A stretch of 64,000 nt of DNA from Halorussus vallis (lineage in GTDB: Archaea; Halobacteriota; Halobacteria; Halobacteriales; Haladaptataceae). The notes beneath the pieces were generated by a model that did no database searches, was not told where the DNA came from, and saw only the letters and a program-made list of their open reading frames with translations. Position numbers and translations under genes: made by a program. Of this stretch, positions 1 to 8,937 are shown in pieces. Numbering within the stretch: position 1 is the first letter of the stretch; the number at the start of each line of letters is the position of its first letter. The DNA is taken from NCBI RefSeq assembly GCF_024138165.1, contig NZ_CP100000.1:1116001-1180000 (forward strand), read 5' to 3'.

Positions 1-151
1 CCTTCTCCCGCGGTTTCACCCGACCACCGGCGGGGCTCGCGATTCGGTGAGCGACGCGACCGACGAGACGCGACGAGCGACCACGGGCGACCGGCGACTG
101 ACGACCGGTCGGTAGCCTGAATCGGAGCGGCGACAGACCCCGGTCGGAGCG

Positions 152-949
152 TCAGGATTCGAGGACGCCGATTCGTTCGCCGCGGTAGCCGAACACGGTC
201 TGGTAGCCGTACGCCGACATCAGTACGGGCCAGAACGCCGCCTCGGCGACCAGTTCGTCGCCGTCGGCCGCCGCGAACGCCTCGCCCGCCGCGACCTGCT
301 GGAAGTTCTCGGCGAACACCTCGTACTCGTCTGCCGGGGGCTTGGGGACCGGATTGCCGAGGCCGAACACCGTCACGTCGTCGCGGGCGGCGCCGACGAC
401 CGGTTCGTCGTCGGCGAGTACGCCGGTCGCTTCGAGGAAGCCGTAGACGAGTTCGACCGCGTTCTCGGCCGCCCGCTCGGAGCCCTGATAGCCGCACTCG
501 ACTTCGAGCGTGTGGGGGTACGAGATGAGTCGGCCCTCGCTCTCCTCGCCGGTTTGGACCAGCACCGAGACGGGGAGGAACGGACACAGCGACCGGGCGA
601 CCGCGCCGACCGTGTCCACGAGCGCGAACGGTTCGCCGTACGACTGGGTGGAGTGGAGCGACAGCGTGGTGCAGTCCCGGAGTTCGCTCGCGAGCGCCGA
701 CGCCAGTCGCCCCTCGTGGGTGTCGGCGTTCGGGTCGCCGGGGAACGCTCGGTTCAGGTCCTCCTCGACGTACCGAACGCCCTTCTCCAGCGCCTCCTCG
801 TTCGCCACGACGAGTTTCACCGGGCGCTCGACGTCGGGGGCGTCGGAGAGCAGACGTTCGACCGCGCGGACGCCGCAGGGTTCGTCGCCGTGTATCGCCG
901 CGACGACCGCCACTTCGGGCGTGCCGTCGCCCAACTGCTCGATTCGCAT
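152..949 (-). CDS. Succinylglutamate desuccinylase/aspartoacylase-family protein (M14-like)
   Basis: A 265-aa zinc-dependent carboxypeptidase-fold deacylase. Near the N-terminus the family zinc motif HGDEP is visible, followed by DLNRAFPG (substrate-binding Arg/zinc region) and a later SLHS segment supplying the third zinc ligand. Relatives remove acyl groups from N-acyl amino acids or peptides; the substrate here is not evident. The ATG at 949 (MRIEQLGDG) is chosen because sequence upstream in the same frame is Arg/Pro-rich shadow translation. It stands alone, downstream of and in the same direction as the next HTH gene, with a gap of 77 bp. Family assignment is good; exact reaction unknown. 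Confidence 0.85.
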   Translation of the reverse strand: MRIEQLGDGTPEVAVVAAIHGDEPCGVRAVERLLSDAPDVERPVKLVVANEEALEKGVRYVEEDLNRAFPGDPNADTHEGRLASALASELRDCTTLSLHSTQSYGEPFALVDTVGAVARSLCPFLPVSVLVQTGEESEGRLISYPHTLEVECGYQGSERAAENAVELVYGFLEATGVLADDEPVVGAARDDVTVFGLGNPVPKPPADEYEVFAENFQQVAAGEAFAAADGDELVAEAAFWPVLMSAYGYQTVFGYRGERIGVLES

Positions 950-1026
950 GGCCAAAATTGCGGGCCAGGCGAGCCTTGAGCGTTTCGGCTCCGGCGGCGC
1001 TCGGGGGACGAAGAATGGCGACCGAG

Positions 1027-1710
1027 TTACAGTTCGCAGAGCGTTTCGATGCGGGTGGCGAGCGCCTCGCCGCTCTCGGTCGCGGCGACGAGGTCGTGTT
1101 CCTGCTCGTAGGCCGCGAGGTCGGCGTCGGTGAGTCGCGGGACGTGGGTGTGGTACAGCGAGAGGTAGATTCCCAGCACGGTTTCGGGGTCGATCTCCGA
1201 CAGGGGCTTCCCGCGCTCCTCGACCGCGACCTCGTCGGCGAGGTCCGGGAGCGTCAACTCCCGGTGGGTCAACAGCGTCCGGAGCGCACACCGCCGGCGC
1301 TCGTCGGCGAGCACGTCCAGCAGGGTCCCCGCGGAGACGGCGAGGTCGGCGGCGTCGATCTCGTCGACCGCGGCCAGCGACCGTTCGAGGAGGTCGTCGG
1401 CCTCGTACCGGACCGTCCCGCGGTCGACGTCGCGGTCGGCGTAGCCGACGTCGGCGAGTCGGGGGAGCACCGAGTGGTGGAGCAACGTCGTCGCGCGGTC
1501 GGCGTCGAGCGAGTCGTCGGCGGCCGCCAGGCCCGCCGCGAGGTCGTCGACGGTGACCGTCCGACTCCCCGCCTTCGCGAGGTGGCGGACGACGGTCCGA
1601 CAGCGGGGGTCGGCGAGCACCGCGAAGACGGTTCCGCGGTCGTCCCTGCCGGGACCCTGCCGGGCCGCGTCGGTCCGGGGGAGGTCGTGTGTGTTGTCGG
1701 TCGAGGTCAT
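1027..1710 (-). CDS. Haloarchaeal tandem winged-helix regulator (DUF7344-type)
   Basis: A 227-aa protein with two copies of the same helix-turn-helix unit: residues about 25-100 (FAVLADPRCRTVVRHLAK) and about 120-215 (LDVLADERRRCALRTLL). The 'vLADerRRr.aL..L' signature is typical of the haloarchaeal DUF7344 family, predicted DNA-binding proteins usually carrying one or two such domains. No sensor domain or membrane segment is seen. Target genes are unknown. The ATG at 1710 follows about 180 nt after a clear TATA box on the minus strand, so a long 5' leader is possible unless a weaker promoter lies closer. A second gene of this type occurs at 54443. Confidence 0.8.
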   Translation of the reverse strand: MTSTDNTHDLPRTDAARQGPGRDDRGTVFAVLADPRCRTVVRHLAKAGSRTVTVDDLAAGLAAADDSLDADRATTLLHHSVLPRLADVGYADRDVDRGTVRYEADDLLERSLAAVDEIDAADLAVSAGTLLDVLADERRRCALRTLLTHRELTLPDLADEVAVEERGKPLSEIDPETVLGIYLSLYHTHVPRLTDADLAAYEQEHDLVAATESGEALATRIETLCEL

Positions 1711-1889
1711 TGTCGTCTCCGTTTCGGCGTCGAGCGGGCCGGGCCGGGCGCCGCGTCGACGGTCGAGCGAGCCGGCCCGACCCCCGAACCGGCCGATTTC
1801 CTGGGGGAGTCCGGCCGCGTCGCCGGTTCGCGACGACGACCGCGGTGGGGGCTACGGCGGCTTCGTACCCGATACGTGTGCCCCGAGGC

Positions 1890-1900
1890 AGTATATAAGT
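1890..1900 (-). promoter_or_regulatory. TATA box upstream of the tandem HTH gene
   Basis: An AT-rich block (ACTTATATAC read on the minus strand) stands out in a GC-rich 234-bp intergenic region between 1711 and 1944. A start site about 26 nt downstream would fall near 1865, giving a leader of roughly 155 nt before the HTH gene. The rest of the gap holds no ORF I believe. Confidence 0.5.
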
Positions 1901-1944
1901 TCTTTATTCCGCTTGAGTTCAGACTCGATAACACGCATCACGCG

Positions 1945-2430
1945 TCAGTCCAGCGACTCCGCGTACGCGAAGTCCGAGTCGTCGGCCGTCGGCCGCGCGC
2001 CGTCGAGTTCGATGCGCCACCCCGCCAGCACCTCCGGGTCGTCCAGCGCGTCGGTCATCGTCGCCCGCACGTCCGGCAGGTCAACGCCGTAGAAGTCGTC
2101 GGGGACGCCGTGGAGGTACTGGAGCGCGGTTTCGAACAGCGAGCGCATCCCGCCGTCGTCCTCGAAGTCGAAGTGCTTGTACGCGCCCGCCGCGACCTGC
2201 ACCATCCCGTGGAGGAACTTCGACTCGGTGGTTCCGCTGCCGTAGTTGTACCACTCGTCCTCGAAGCAGTCGTGGGACTCGTGGAACTCCCCCGAGTTGA
2301 ACAGGCGGACGCCGTGGACCGTCGCGCGCCGGAGGGTTCCGTGCTCCCAGATGCCGGTGTGGGGGTTCCATCCCGTCGGCGTCCCCGATGTCGGCGGCGG
2401 GACGTCCGGCGCGTGGGTGTGGTCGTCCAT
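1945..2430 (-). CDS. DUF309 domain protein
   Basis: A 161-aa soluble protein. The core carries the DUF309 pattern: [17 protein letters not shown], then [17 protein letters not shown], with the conserved His/Glu residues of this helical family that may bind a metal. The first 35 residues are Pro/Gly-rich ([16 protein letters not shown]). Function of the family is not established. The ATG at 2430 is the first in-frame Met ahead of the conserved region. It is divergent from the PHP-domain gene at 2518, so the 87 bp between them must hold both promoters; I do not see a strong TATA box there. Confidence 0.85.
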   Translation of the reverse strand: MDDHTHAPDVPPPTSGTPTGWNPHTGIWEHGTLRRATVHGVRLFNSGEFHESHDCFEDEWYNYGSGTTESKFLHGMVQVAAGAYKHFDFEDDGGMRSLFETALQYLHGVPDDFYGVDLPDVRATMTDALDDPEVLAGWRIELDGARPTADDSDFAYAESLD

Positions 2431-2517
2431 GCCCGACCGTTTGGAGTTCCGGCCGGGTAACTCCTCGGAACGGTCGCGACCCAAACAGCTACCGGGCCGA
2501 GTGGCGAACGTCCCTCC

Positions 2518-3306
2518 GTGTCGGTCACCCACGATTACCACGTCCACTCGAACTACTCCGACGGAACGCAGATGCCCCGGATGCTCGCCGCCGCCGAGGA
2601 GGCCGGCCTCGACGCGGTGGGCTTCGCCGACCACTGCAACGTCTCCGAGCGCGATTGGCTCCGGCGGGGCAAGCGCGAGCACGGCATCAACCTCGACCGA
2701 ACCTACGACCTTCGTCGCGGGGCCATCGAGTCGCTCCGCGAGCGGTACGACCTGGAGATCTACGACGCGGTGGAACTCGACTACGACCCGCGCGACGAAG
2801 TGGCGATAGAGGCGTTCCTCGCCGAGGCCGACTTCGACTACGCCATCGGAAGCGTCCACCGGGTCGACGGCACCAACGTCCAGCGCAGTGGTCCCTTCGA
2901 GGAGATGTCCGAGCGCGACCGCCGGGCGTTCGTCGACGACTACTACGACCGACTGGTTTCGCTGGTCGAGTCCGAACTGTTCGAGATCGCGGCCCACGCC
3001 GACCTGGTCCAGCGGACCTCCGCGCTCCGGGGGTTCGCCACCGACGACCACTACGAGATGGCGGCCGACGCCTTCGCCCGGTCGCGGACGGTCCCGGAAC
3101 TCAACGCCGGGCGGGCGCTCCGAGAGTCCTACGGCGAGTTCCACCCCGAACCGGCGTTCGCGGAACGCCTCCGCGAGCGCGGCGTCGCGTTCGTCGCCGG
3201 GTCGGATTCGCACGCCCCCGGGGAACTGCCCGAGCGCGTCGACGCGCTCGGGCGGGCGTTCGACGAGTGGGAGACGGAGCCGATTCGGCTGGACGTGACG
3301 CGATAA
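2518..3306 (+). CDS. PHP-domain phosphoesterase (histidinol-phosphatase-like)
   Basis: A 262-aa PHP-superfamily metal-dependent phosphoesterase. The first metal motif HVHSNYSDG is at residues 8-16, followed by FADHCN, the later GSVHRVDG and the C-terminal [10 protein letters not shown], matching motifs I to IV of the polymerase-and-histidinol-phosphatase fold. Some haloarchaeal relatives are annotated as histidinol-phosphatase (HisK-type), but no his genes lie nearby and the substrate is unproven. The start is a GTG that places the first metal motif directly at the N-terminus as usual; no alternative upstream start fits. Confidence 0.85.
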   Translation: MSVTHDYHVHSNYSDGTQMPRMLAAAEEAGLDAVGFADHCNVSERDWLRRGKREHGINLDRTYDLRRGAIESLRERYDLEIYDAVELDYDPRDEVAIEAFLAEADFDYAIGSVHRVDGTNVQRSGPFEEMSERDRRAFVDDYYDRLVSLVESELFEIAAHADLVQRTSALRGFATDDHYEMAADAFARSRTVPELNAGRALRESYGEFHPEPAFAERLRERGVAFVAGSDSHAPGELPERVDALGRAFDEWETEPIRLDVTR

Positions 3307-3330
3307 CGGAACTCCGGGGCGAGAAGTCGG

Positions 3331-5130
3331 CTACAGTCGCCGGTCGAGGTAGTCCTCGACCAGTCGGAACGTCCGAATCTTCTGGTCGATGTCGGTGCTG
3401 CCGTGGCCCTCCTCGCCGAGTTCCTCGTACTCGAAGTCGCCGTCCTCGCCCTCGGTCCATCCGCGTTCTTCGAGCGCGTCCCGGAATCGTCGCGCCTGCG
3501 AAACCGGACACCGCGGGTCGTTGACGCCGTGAATCATCTGGATGGGTCGCCCCATCGCCTCGACGTGCGTGATGGGACTTCGCTCGCGCCACAGGTCGGC
3601 GTCGTCCTCGGGGTCACCCATCTGTTCCTCCAGTATCGACCGGAAGTGGGGCATCGAGTCCTCGTAGAGGGCGTGGAGGTCGGTGATGCCCACCGACGCG
3701 ATGCCGGTCGTCCAGAGGTCGGGGCGGGTCGTCAACTGCACGTAGACGCTGTACCCGCCGAAGGACCCGCCGTACACCGCGATTCGCTCGTCGTCTGTCC
3801 ACTCCTTGCGCTTCAGCCACCTCGCACCCGCCGCGACGTCCTCCTGTTCGCGGCCGCCCCAGTCGCCGTGGATGCGGTTCTTGAACTCCCGGCCGCGACC
3901 GGTCGACCCCCGATAGTTCGGCATCAGGACGCTGTAGCCGCGGCTCACGAGGAACTGGGCGTAGGGGTCGAAGCGCTTCTGGAACTGGGCGTGGGGGCCG
4001 CCGTGGACCCGGACGACCGCAGGCGACGGTCGCTCGCCCGAGTCGTACAGGAGCGCGCCGATTTCGAGTCCGTCGGGCGACTCGTAGGTGACGTACTCGG
4101 CCGACGCGAAGTCCGCGGGGTCGAGGTCGCCGTAGTCGGCTTCGAGCAGCACCTCGCGCTCGTCGGTCGAGAGGTCGTAGCGATACAACTGCTTTCGCGA
4201 GTCGGTGGCGGTGTGGCTGACGACGAACGCGTCGTCAGAGACGAACACGCCCCTGTCGGAGTGGGGGAGCGACGCGACGCCCTCGGGGAAGTCGAGTTCG
4301 CGCGAATCGCCGTCGAGGCCGTAGAAGACTGGGACGACGCCCGCCTCGCGCGTCCGGGTGGCGAGGAACCCCGACCCGTCGGGCCGGAACGCGACCGGCG
4401 CCTCCTCGAACTCACCGGTACCGTACCACGTCACTTCGTCCTTCGCGAGGTCGTAGACGCCGCAGCGCGAGAGGTCCTCGGTGTCGTCGGCGAGCAGGAG
4501 GCGGTCGCCGGCGGGACCGAACGCGACTGGGTAGGTTTCGGCGCCGTCCTCGCCGACCGGGAGTCGGCGGGCGTTGCCGCCGTCGGCGTCGGCGACGTAG
4601 GCGTCCCGGTTCTCGAGGTCGTCGGACTCGTTGGTCGCGTACGCGATTCGCTCCCCGTCAGGGGCAACCGGGGCGTACCACACCGGCAGGTCGTAGTCGG
4701 TCAGTTTCTCGACGTCGCTCCCGTCGAGCGCGCACCGGTAGAGGTTCATCTGCTCGCCCGCGTCGCTGCCGAACACGAGGGAGTCGTCGGTCACGCTCTG
4801 GAGGACGCACTGACCGTCGAGCGAGACGACGCGCTCGGCGTCGCCGTCGAGCGAGACGGCCCATAGGTCGTTCTGTTCGTCGCCGTCGTCGTCGAGGTGG
4901 AAGAAGACCTGCTCGCCGTCGGGACCCCAGTGGACCGGCCACCGGGCGCTCCGGGGAACTTCGCCGTCGGTGAGGCGGGTCATCTCGTCCGTCTCGGCGT
5001 CTATCACGTGGAGTTCGTTCCGTCCGGTGCCGTCCCAGTAGACGGCGACGTGCTCACCGTCGGGCGAGGCGACCGGGTGGTAGAACTCGGGGAGACCGGC
5101 CAGTTCGGCCAGGGGAAGGCGGTCGGGCAT
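3331..5130 (-). CDS. S9-family serine peptidase (acylaminoacyl-peptidase-like)
   Basis: A 599-aa prolyl-oligopeptidase-type peptidase. Residues 1 to about 330 form repeated beta-propeller blades (HPVASPDGEHVAVYW, APVAPDGERIAYAT). The rest is an alpha/beta hydrolase domain with the nucleophile motif GGSFGGYS, an Asp in HGVNDPRCPVSQ and a His in EEGHGSTD, completing the catalytic triad. No signal peptide is visible, so it should act in the cytoplasm on short peptides. It converges with the PHP gene (24 bp between stops). The ATG at 5130 gives the usual N-terminus reading into the first blade. Confidence 0.9.
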   Translation of the reverse strand: MPDRLPLAELAGLPEFYHPVASPDGEHVAVYWDGTGRNELHVIDAETDEMTRLTDGEVPRSARWPVHWGPDGEQVFFHLDDDGDEQNDLWAVSLDGDAERVVSLDGQCVLQSVTDDSLVFGSDAGEQMNLYRCALDGSDVEKLTDYDLPVWYAPVAPDGERIAYATNESDDLENRDAYVADADGGNARRLPVGEDGAETYPVAFGPAGDRLLLADDTEDLSRCGVYDLAKDEVTWYGTGEFEEAPVAFRPDGSGFLATRTREAGVVPVFYGLDGDSRELDFPEGVASLPHSDRGVFVSDDAFVVSHTATDSRKQLYRYDLSTDEREVLLEADYGDLDPADFASAEYVTYESPDGLEIGALLYDSGERPSPAVVRVHGGPHAQFQKRFDPYAQFLVSRGYSVLMPNYRGSTGRGREFKNRIHGDWGGREQEDVAAGARWLKRKEWTDDERIAVYGGSFGGYSVYVQLTTRPDLWTTGIASVGITDLHALYEDSMPHFRSILEEQMGDPEDDADLWRERSPITHVEAMGRPIQMIHGVNDPRCPVSQARRFRDALEERGWTEGEDGDFEYEELGEEGHGSTDIDQKIRTFRLVEDYLDRRL

Positions 5131-5212
5131 GCCAGTACGTGGAAACCGTTAGTTAGTCAACGTTTCGGTGGTCGGGCGAGGCCCGTCTCTCGAAGCGGTC
5201 CGGACGGGTCGT

Positions 5213-5248
5213 CCGACGCGACGGCCGCCGCTGGCGGCGTCGCGTCGG
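5213..5248. repeat. GC-rich inverted repeat between S9 peptidase and tRNA-Leu
   Basis: Arms of 10 bp (CCGACGCGAC / GTCGCGTCGG) and, after a one-base bulge, 6 bp (GCCGCC / GGCGGC) close on the trinucleotide GCT. It lies 83 bp upstream of the S9 peptidase start and about 80 bp past the tRNA 3' end on the minus strand, so it might shape the tRNA 3' trailer or end its transcript. Confidence 0.5.
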
Positions 5249-5329
5249 TAGAAGTTTGCGAGGGCCCGCGGTGGGCCGATTGTTGCGAGGGAAGAACGCT
5301 CCGAAGCGGTCTTCCGGCACTCTTGCGAG

Positions 5330-5413
5330 TGCGAGGGAAGGGATTTGAACCCTTGGACCCCTACGGGAGCGGATCTTGAGTCCGCCGCCGTTTCCAGGCT
5401 TGGCTACCCTCGC
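5330..5413 (-). tRNA. tRNA-Leu (CAA)
   Basis: Class II tRNA read on the minus strand. The acceptor stem GCGAGGG (5407-5413) pairs with CCCTCGC (5331-5337), with discriminator A at 5330; CCA is not encoded. The D-arm GTAGCCAAGCCTGG, a GCGGA/TCCGC anticodon stem around loop CTCAAGA (anticodon CAA), a long variable arm, and the T-arm GGGTTCAAATCCC are all visible. No intron is present. A TATA box lies about 30 bp upstream. Confidence 0.95.
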
Positions 5414-5440
5414 ACACAGTACCGCGTACGTGCTTTCCGG

Positions 5441-5448
5441 ATTATAAT
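5441..5448 (-). promoter_or_regulatory. TATA box of tRNA-Leu(CAA)
   Basis: ATTATAAT lies 28-35 bp upstream of the mature tRNA 5' end on the minus strand, the right place for transcription starting a few bases before the tRNA. It is the only AT-rich octamer in the stretch. Confidence 0.6.
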
Positions 5449-5641
5449 CTCACGGTTTCGATTCGGCTGTCACTTCGACGGCTGGGACGGCGCTCCCGGG
5501 ACTCGAAACCTCCGGCGTACCGTGGGTGGCGAACGCGGTTTCGAAACCGAGACGGGGGGTTTCTGGGTCGAGGACAGCATTTATCCAATCGACGTGCATA
5601 GGAAGCGTCGAAAGCGGTCCACCTCCAAGGGTACTTCATTA

Positions 5642-7276
5642 ATGTCACACCGAGAACACAGAGACGCCGGTCGACACCAGTCGGACGGACTCTCCCAACA
5701 CCAGCGATATCTCAACGACCTCTACCAAATCACGTCCGACACCACCCTCTCGTTCGAGGAGAAAGTCGAGCAGTTGCTGACGGTGGGATGCGACTACTTC
5801 GACGTCGGCATCGGCATGTTGACCCACGAGCGGAAGGACTGCTTCGAAATCGAACAGATGGTGGGCTCGCACCCCGTCATCGGGGAGGGAACGCTCACCC
5901 CGCCGATGACGGACAACTACTGCCGGCACGTCGTCGAAAGCGGCGAAACCACGTGCGTGCACGACGCCGGCGACGCCGGTTGGGAAGACGACGCCCTCTA
6001 TCACGAGTTCGACTTGCAGTGCTACGCCGGCGTGAAGGTCACCGCCAGAAACGAGACGTACGGGACGTTCGCCTTCTCGGACCTGTCGCCGCGCGACCGC
6101 GCGTTCACCTCGGCCGACCAAACGTTCCTCGAACTGATGGGCCAGTGCGTGAACTACGAACTCGAACGGAAACAGCGGGTTGACTACCTGACGGCGCTCA
6201 ACGCGCTGTCGCGCGAACTGATGGGCGTCAAGACGACCGCCGACGTGAGCGAACGCGTGGTCGAAGCCGCGAGCACCACGCTCGACCTGCCGGTCACGGC
6301 CATCGCGCTCTACGACGACCGCGACCGGTTGCAGTCGGTGGCCCGGACCGACGCCGCCGAGGAAGTGCTCGACGGAAATTCGCTGTTCGGCGGCGAAGAC
6401 GGGGCCTGCTGGGAGGCGTACGTCGACGGAGCCTCACGCCGCGTATCCGGTTCGCTCGACGGATTGGACGCGGCGGCCCACCCGTCGGTTTCCGAACTCG
6501 CCGTCTTCCCGCTGGGCGACCACGGGGTGTTCGTCACCGGTTCGAGCGCGTCCGACGGCTTTCGGTCGTCCGACTTCGACTTCGTCGAAACGGTCGCCGC
6601 GAACACGAAGGCCGCGCTCGATAGGGCCGAACGCGAGCGAGCGCTCGAACGCCAGAACAGTCGGCTCGAGAGCTTCGCGAGCATGCTGGCCCACGAACTG
6701 CGCAACCCGCTCTCCATCGCGCAGATATATCACCGCCAGGCGGTCGAGGGAGACGGAGACGCCGCCGCCGAGGTGACGGCCGCGCTGGACCGTATCGAGG
6801 AGATGATCGACGTGCTACTGGTCACGGCGAGGAAGGGCGAGTCCGTCATCGACTGGGAGGACGTGTCGCTCGCCGAGGCCGCCGCCGACGCGTGGTCGGA
6901 CGCCTCCACGGAGTCGGCCGACCTCCTCGTCGAAACCGATCGGACGGTCCGGAGCGACCCCGTCCACCTCCACCACATGCTCGAGAACCTGTTCCAGAAC
7001 AGCGTCGAACACAGCGAGACGACCGTCACCGTCCGCATCGGCGACCTTCCAGGCGGATTCTACGTCGAGGACGACGGGCCGGGCATCGCGACCGACGAGA
7101 GCGAGACGGTGTTCGAGGCCGGACACACGACGGAGACGAACGGATTCGGCCTCGGACTGACGTTCGTCAAGCAACTCGCGGACGTCTACGGTTGGGACTG
7201 CACCTTGACCGAGAGCGAGTCGGGCGGCGCCCGGTTCGAGTTCACCGACGTCGACGTTAGCTCATCGGCGGAGTAG
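5642..7276 (+). CDS. GAF-GAF sensor histidine kinase
   Basis: A 544-aa soluble sensor kinase. Two GAF-type sensor domains occupy about residues 10-165 (TPPMTDNYCRHVVESGET is a typical GAF core) and about 185-335. The dimerisation/phospho-acceptor box MLAHELRNPLS is near residue 348, and the HATPase domain has an N-box (HHMLENLFQNSVEHS) and G-box motifs DDGPGIA and GFGLGLTFVKQL. It lacks membrane segments and a receiver domain, so its response partner must be elsewhere. The ATG at 5642 is chosen because translation upstream in this frame runs through the tRNA region. An AT-rich block near 5577-5586 may be its TATA box. Confidence 0.9.
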   Translation: MSHREHRDAGRHQSDGLSQHQRYLNDLYQITSDTTLSFEEKVEQLLTVGCDYFDVGIGMLTHERKDCFEIEQMVGSHPVIGEGTLTPPMTDNYCRHVVESGETTCVHDAGDAGWEDDALYHEFDLQCYAGVKVTARNETYGTFAFSDLSPRDRAFTSADQTFLELMGQCVNYELERKQRVDYLTALNALSRELMGVKTTADVSERVVEAASTTLDLPVTAIALYDDRDRLQSVARTDAAEEVLDGNSLFGGEDGACWEAYVDGASRRVSGSLDGLDAAAHPSVSELAVFPLGDHGVFVTGSSASDGFRSSDFDFVETVAANTKAALDRAERERALERQNSRLESFASMLAHELRNPLSIAQIYHRQAVEGDGDAAAEVTAALDRIEEMIDVLLVTARKGESVIDWEDVSLAEAAADAWSDASTESADLLVETDRTVRSDPVHLHHMLENLFQNSVEHSETTVTVRIGDLPGGFYVEDDGPGIATDESETVFEAGHTTETNGFGLGLTFVKQLADVYGWDCTLTESESGGARFEFTDVDVSSSAE

Positions 7277-7468
7277 TGCTCGGCCCGGGGCCGGGCGTCC
7301 GTCTCTCGATGCGCTCGCCGACGGAGGCGCGTCGCACCTCGTTCGCGTGGCGGCGGGTCGCGCGTCGCGGTTCACGGTTTCTGTCTCGGAGATGCCGCTC
7401 GCGTCCGGTCGGACCGGACGCCGTTCGCCGGGCGTCGGGTCGCACGAACGAGTCGCGGCCGATTACCG

Positions 7469-7828
7469 TCACTCCTCGCGGCGGTTTCGTCGACGCGCCC
7501 CGTCGGGCGGCCGAATCTCGACGACGCCGTCCCAGTAGACGGTCACGTCGCAGTCGTCGACCCGGAAGCTGATGCAACCGCCCTCCCGACGGAGTTCGCC
7601 GGCGTGGGTCGGTTCGTAGACGGCGTTCAGCGCGTCGGGGTTGACGCTCTCGTACAGCGGGTCGATTTCGGTCGAAGGCGTGTTCGTCACCGCCGCGACG
7701 GCGTCGATGACCGTCGCCGTCAGCGACCGGTCGTCCCGCCAATCGTGCATGAGTCTGTACGTCTCCGTCTTCGAATCGAACTCGACCGCCGCGGCGGCGT
7801 CGTTCGAGCCCATCGAGTCCCCCACCAT
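7469..7828 (-). CDS. HalOD1 output-domain protein
   Basis: A 119-aa protein that is almost entirely one haloarchaeal HalOD1 domain: VIDAVAAVTNTPSTEIDPLY followed by SVNPDALNAVYEP and the beta-rich ending ISFRVDDCDVTVYWDGVVEI. HalOD1 is a predicted signal-output domain found alone or attached to receivers; its biochemical activity is unknown. A TATA-like block (TTTTTATGG on the minus strand, about 7853-7862) is about 28 nt upstream of the ATG at 7828, supporting a leaderless start there rather than at the second Met. It sits between a histidine kinase and a phosphatase but shares an operon with neither. Confidence 0.85.
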   Translation of the reverse strand: MVGDSMGSNDAAAAVEFDSKTETYRLMHDWRDDRSLTATVIDAVAAVTNTPSTEIDPLYESVNPDALNAVYEPTHAGELRREGGCISFRVDDCDVTVYWDGVVEIRPPDGARRRNRREE

Positions 7829-8026
7829 TGAGCATCAATAGCACACTACCGCCCATAAAAATTGTTGGCGAAGATGAACAAATAGCGCGAGACACGTTTC
7901 GTTCGTTATGATTGAGGGTGTTCGATTATCGACGGTCGGCCGCACGAGGTAGACCCAACGCCGCCTCGGGCCGCCTCCGAGCGCGAACCGACAGCCCTTT
8001 TCGCTTCAGAGCCGACGGATTCGGTC

Positions 8027-8818
8027 ATGACGGACCACGAGGACCGACTCGCGGTGGCCGAGCGCGCGGCGACCGCGGGAAGCGAAGTCGCCGCAGAGGG
8101 GTTCCGGGCCGGCCTCGACATCGAAACCAAGGCCGGCAAGACCGACGTGGTGACCGAGGCCGACCGGAACGCCCAGCGCCGGGTCATCGAGGTCATCCGC
8201 GAGGAGTTCCCCGACGACGCCATCGTCGGCGAGGAGGAAGACGAACTGAAGGAGGTGCCCGAGACGGGCGACGCGTGGGTCGTCGACCCCATCGACGGCA
8301 CCAACAACTACGTCCGCGAGATACCCGTCTGGACGACGAGCGTGGCGGCGGTCCGGGACGGCGAACCGGTCGCGGCGGTCAACGCCGCGCCGGCGCTCGG
8401 CGACACCTACGTCGCCGACGCCGACGGCGTTCGGGTCGACGGCGAGTCGGTGTCGGTCAGCGAGCGCACGGACCCCGAGACGTTCGCGGTCGCGCCGACC
8501 ATCTGGTGGGACTTCGACCGGCGCGACGAGTACGCCGGCATCTGCCGGGGAATCGTCGAGCGGTTCGGCGACATGCGGCGGTTCGGTTCCGCCCAGCTCA
8601 CGCTGGCGATGGTCGCCCGCGGGTCGCTGGAGGGGACGGTCACGAACCTCGCGGCGAACCCGTGGGACACCGTCGCGGGCGTCCACATGGTCCGGCGGGC
8701 CGGCGGCACCGTCACCGACCTCGACGGCGACCGGTGGCGCCACGACAGCGTCGGACTGGTCGCCTCGAACGGCGAGGCCCACGACGAACTCCTGGCGGCC
8801 GCCAGGAGCGTTGCGTAA
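8027..8818 (+). CDS. Inositol-monophosphatase-family phosphatase
   Basis: A 263-aa Mg2+-dependent, Li+-sensitive-type sugar phosphatase. Metal motifs are in order: GEEED (about residue 66), DPIDGTNNYV (about 88-97) and WDTVAGVHMVRRAGG (about 213-227). Archaeal members often act both on inositol-1-phosphate and on fructose-1,6-bisphosphate, so it may serve gluconeogenesis or lipid head-group metabolism; the sequence does not decide. The ATG at 8027 starts MTDHEDRLAVAERAA, the expected helix before the catalytic core. It is transcribed alone. Confidence 0.88.
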   Translation: MTDHEDRLAVAERAATAGSEVAAEGFRAGLDIETKAGKTDVVTEADRNAQRRVIEVIREEFPDDAIVGEEEDELKEVPETGDAWVVDPIDGTNNYVREIPVWTTSVAAVRDGEPVAAVNAAPALGDTYVADADGVRVDGESVSVSERTDPETFAVAPTIWWDFDRRDEYAGICRGIVERFGDMRRFGSAQLTLAMVARGSLEGTVTNLAANPWDTVAGVHMVRRAGGTVTDLDGDRWRHDSVGLVASNGEAHDELLAAARSVA

Positions 8819-8906
8819 CCCCGCGGGATGGACCAACGGTGAGCGCGTCGTTGATTCGAGGCCGAGGCGGGAAACACACCTCTCGGCGTCGAGGAGAATT
8901 CTAAGG

Positions 8907-8913
8907 TTATATA
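8907..8913 (+). promoter_or_regulatory. TATA box of the Lrp/AsnC gene
   Basis: TTATATA preceded by a purine-rich BRE-like CTAAGG lies 25-31 bp before the ATG at 8938, predicting a leaderless transcript. Confidence 0.65.
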
Positions 8914-8937
8914 GTGTGAAAGAATTTGGTGTAAGGT

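Noticed and set aside
958-2460. A 500-codon plus-strand ORF over the HTH and DUF309 genes
   Set aside because: Arg/Val/Gly-rich shadow translation in GC-rich DNA; the opposite strand holds two recognisable genes.
3403-4866. A 487-codon plus-strand ORF opposite the S9 peptidase
   Set aside because: The minus-strand frame has full catalytic motifs; the plus frame has only composition-driven sequence.
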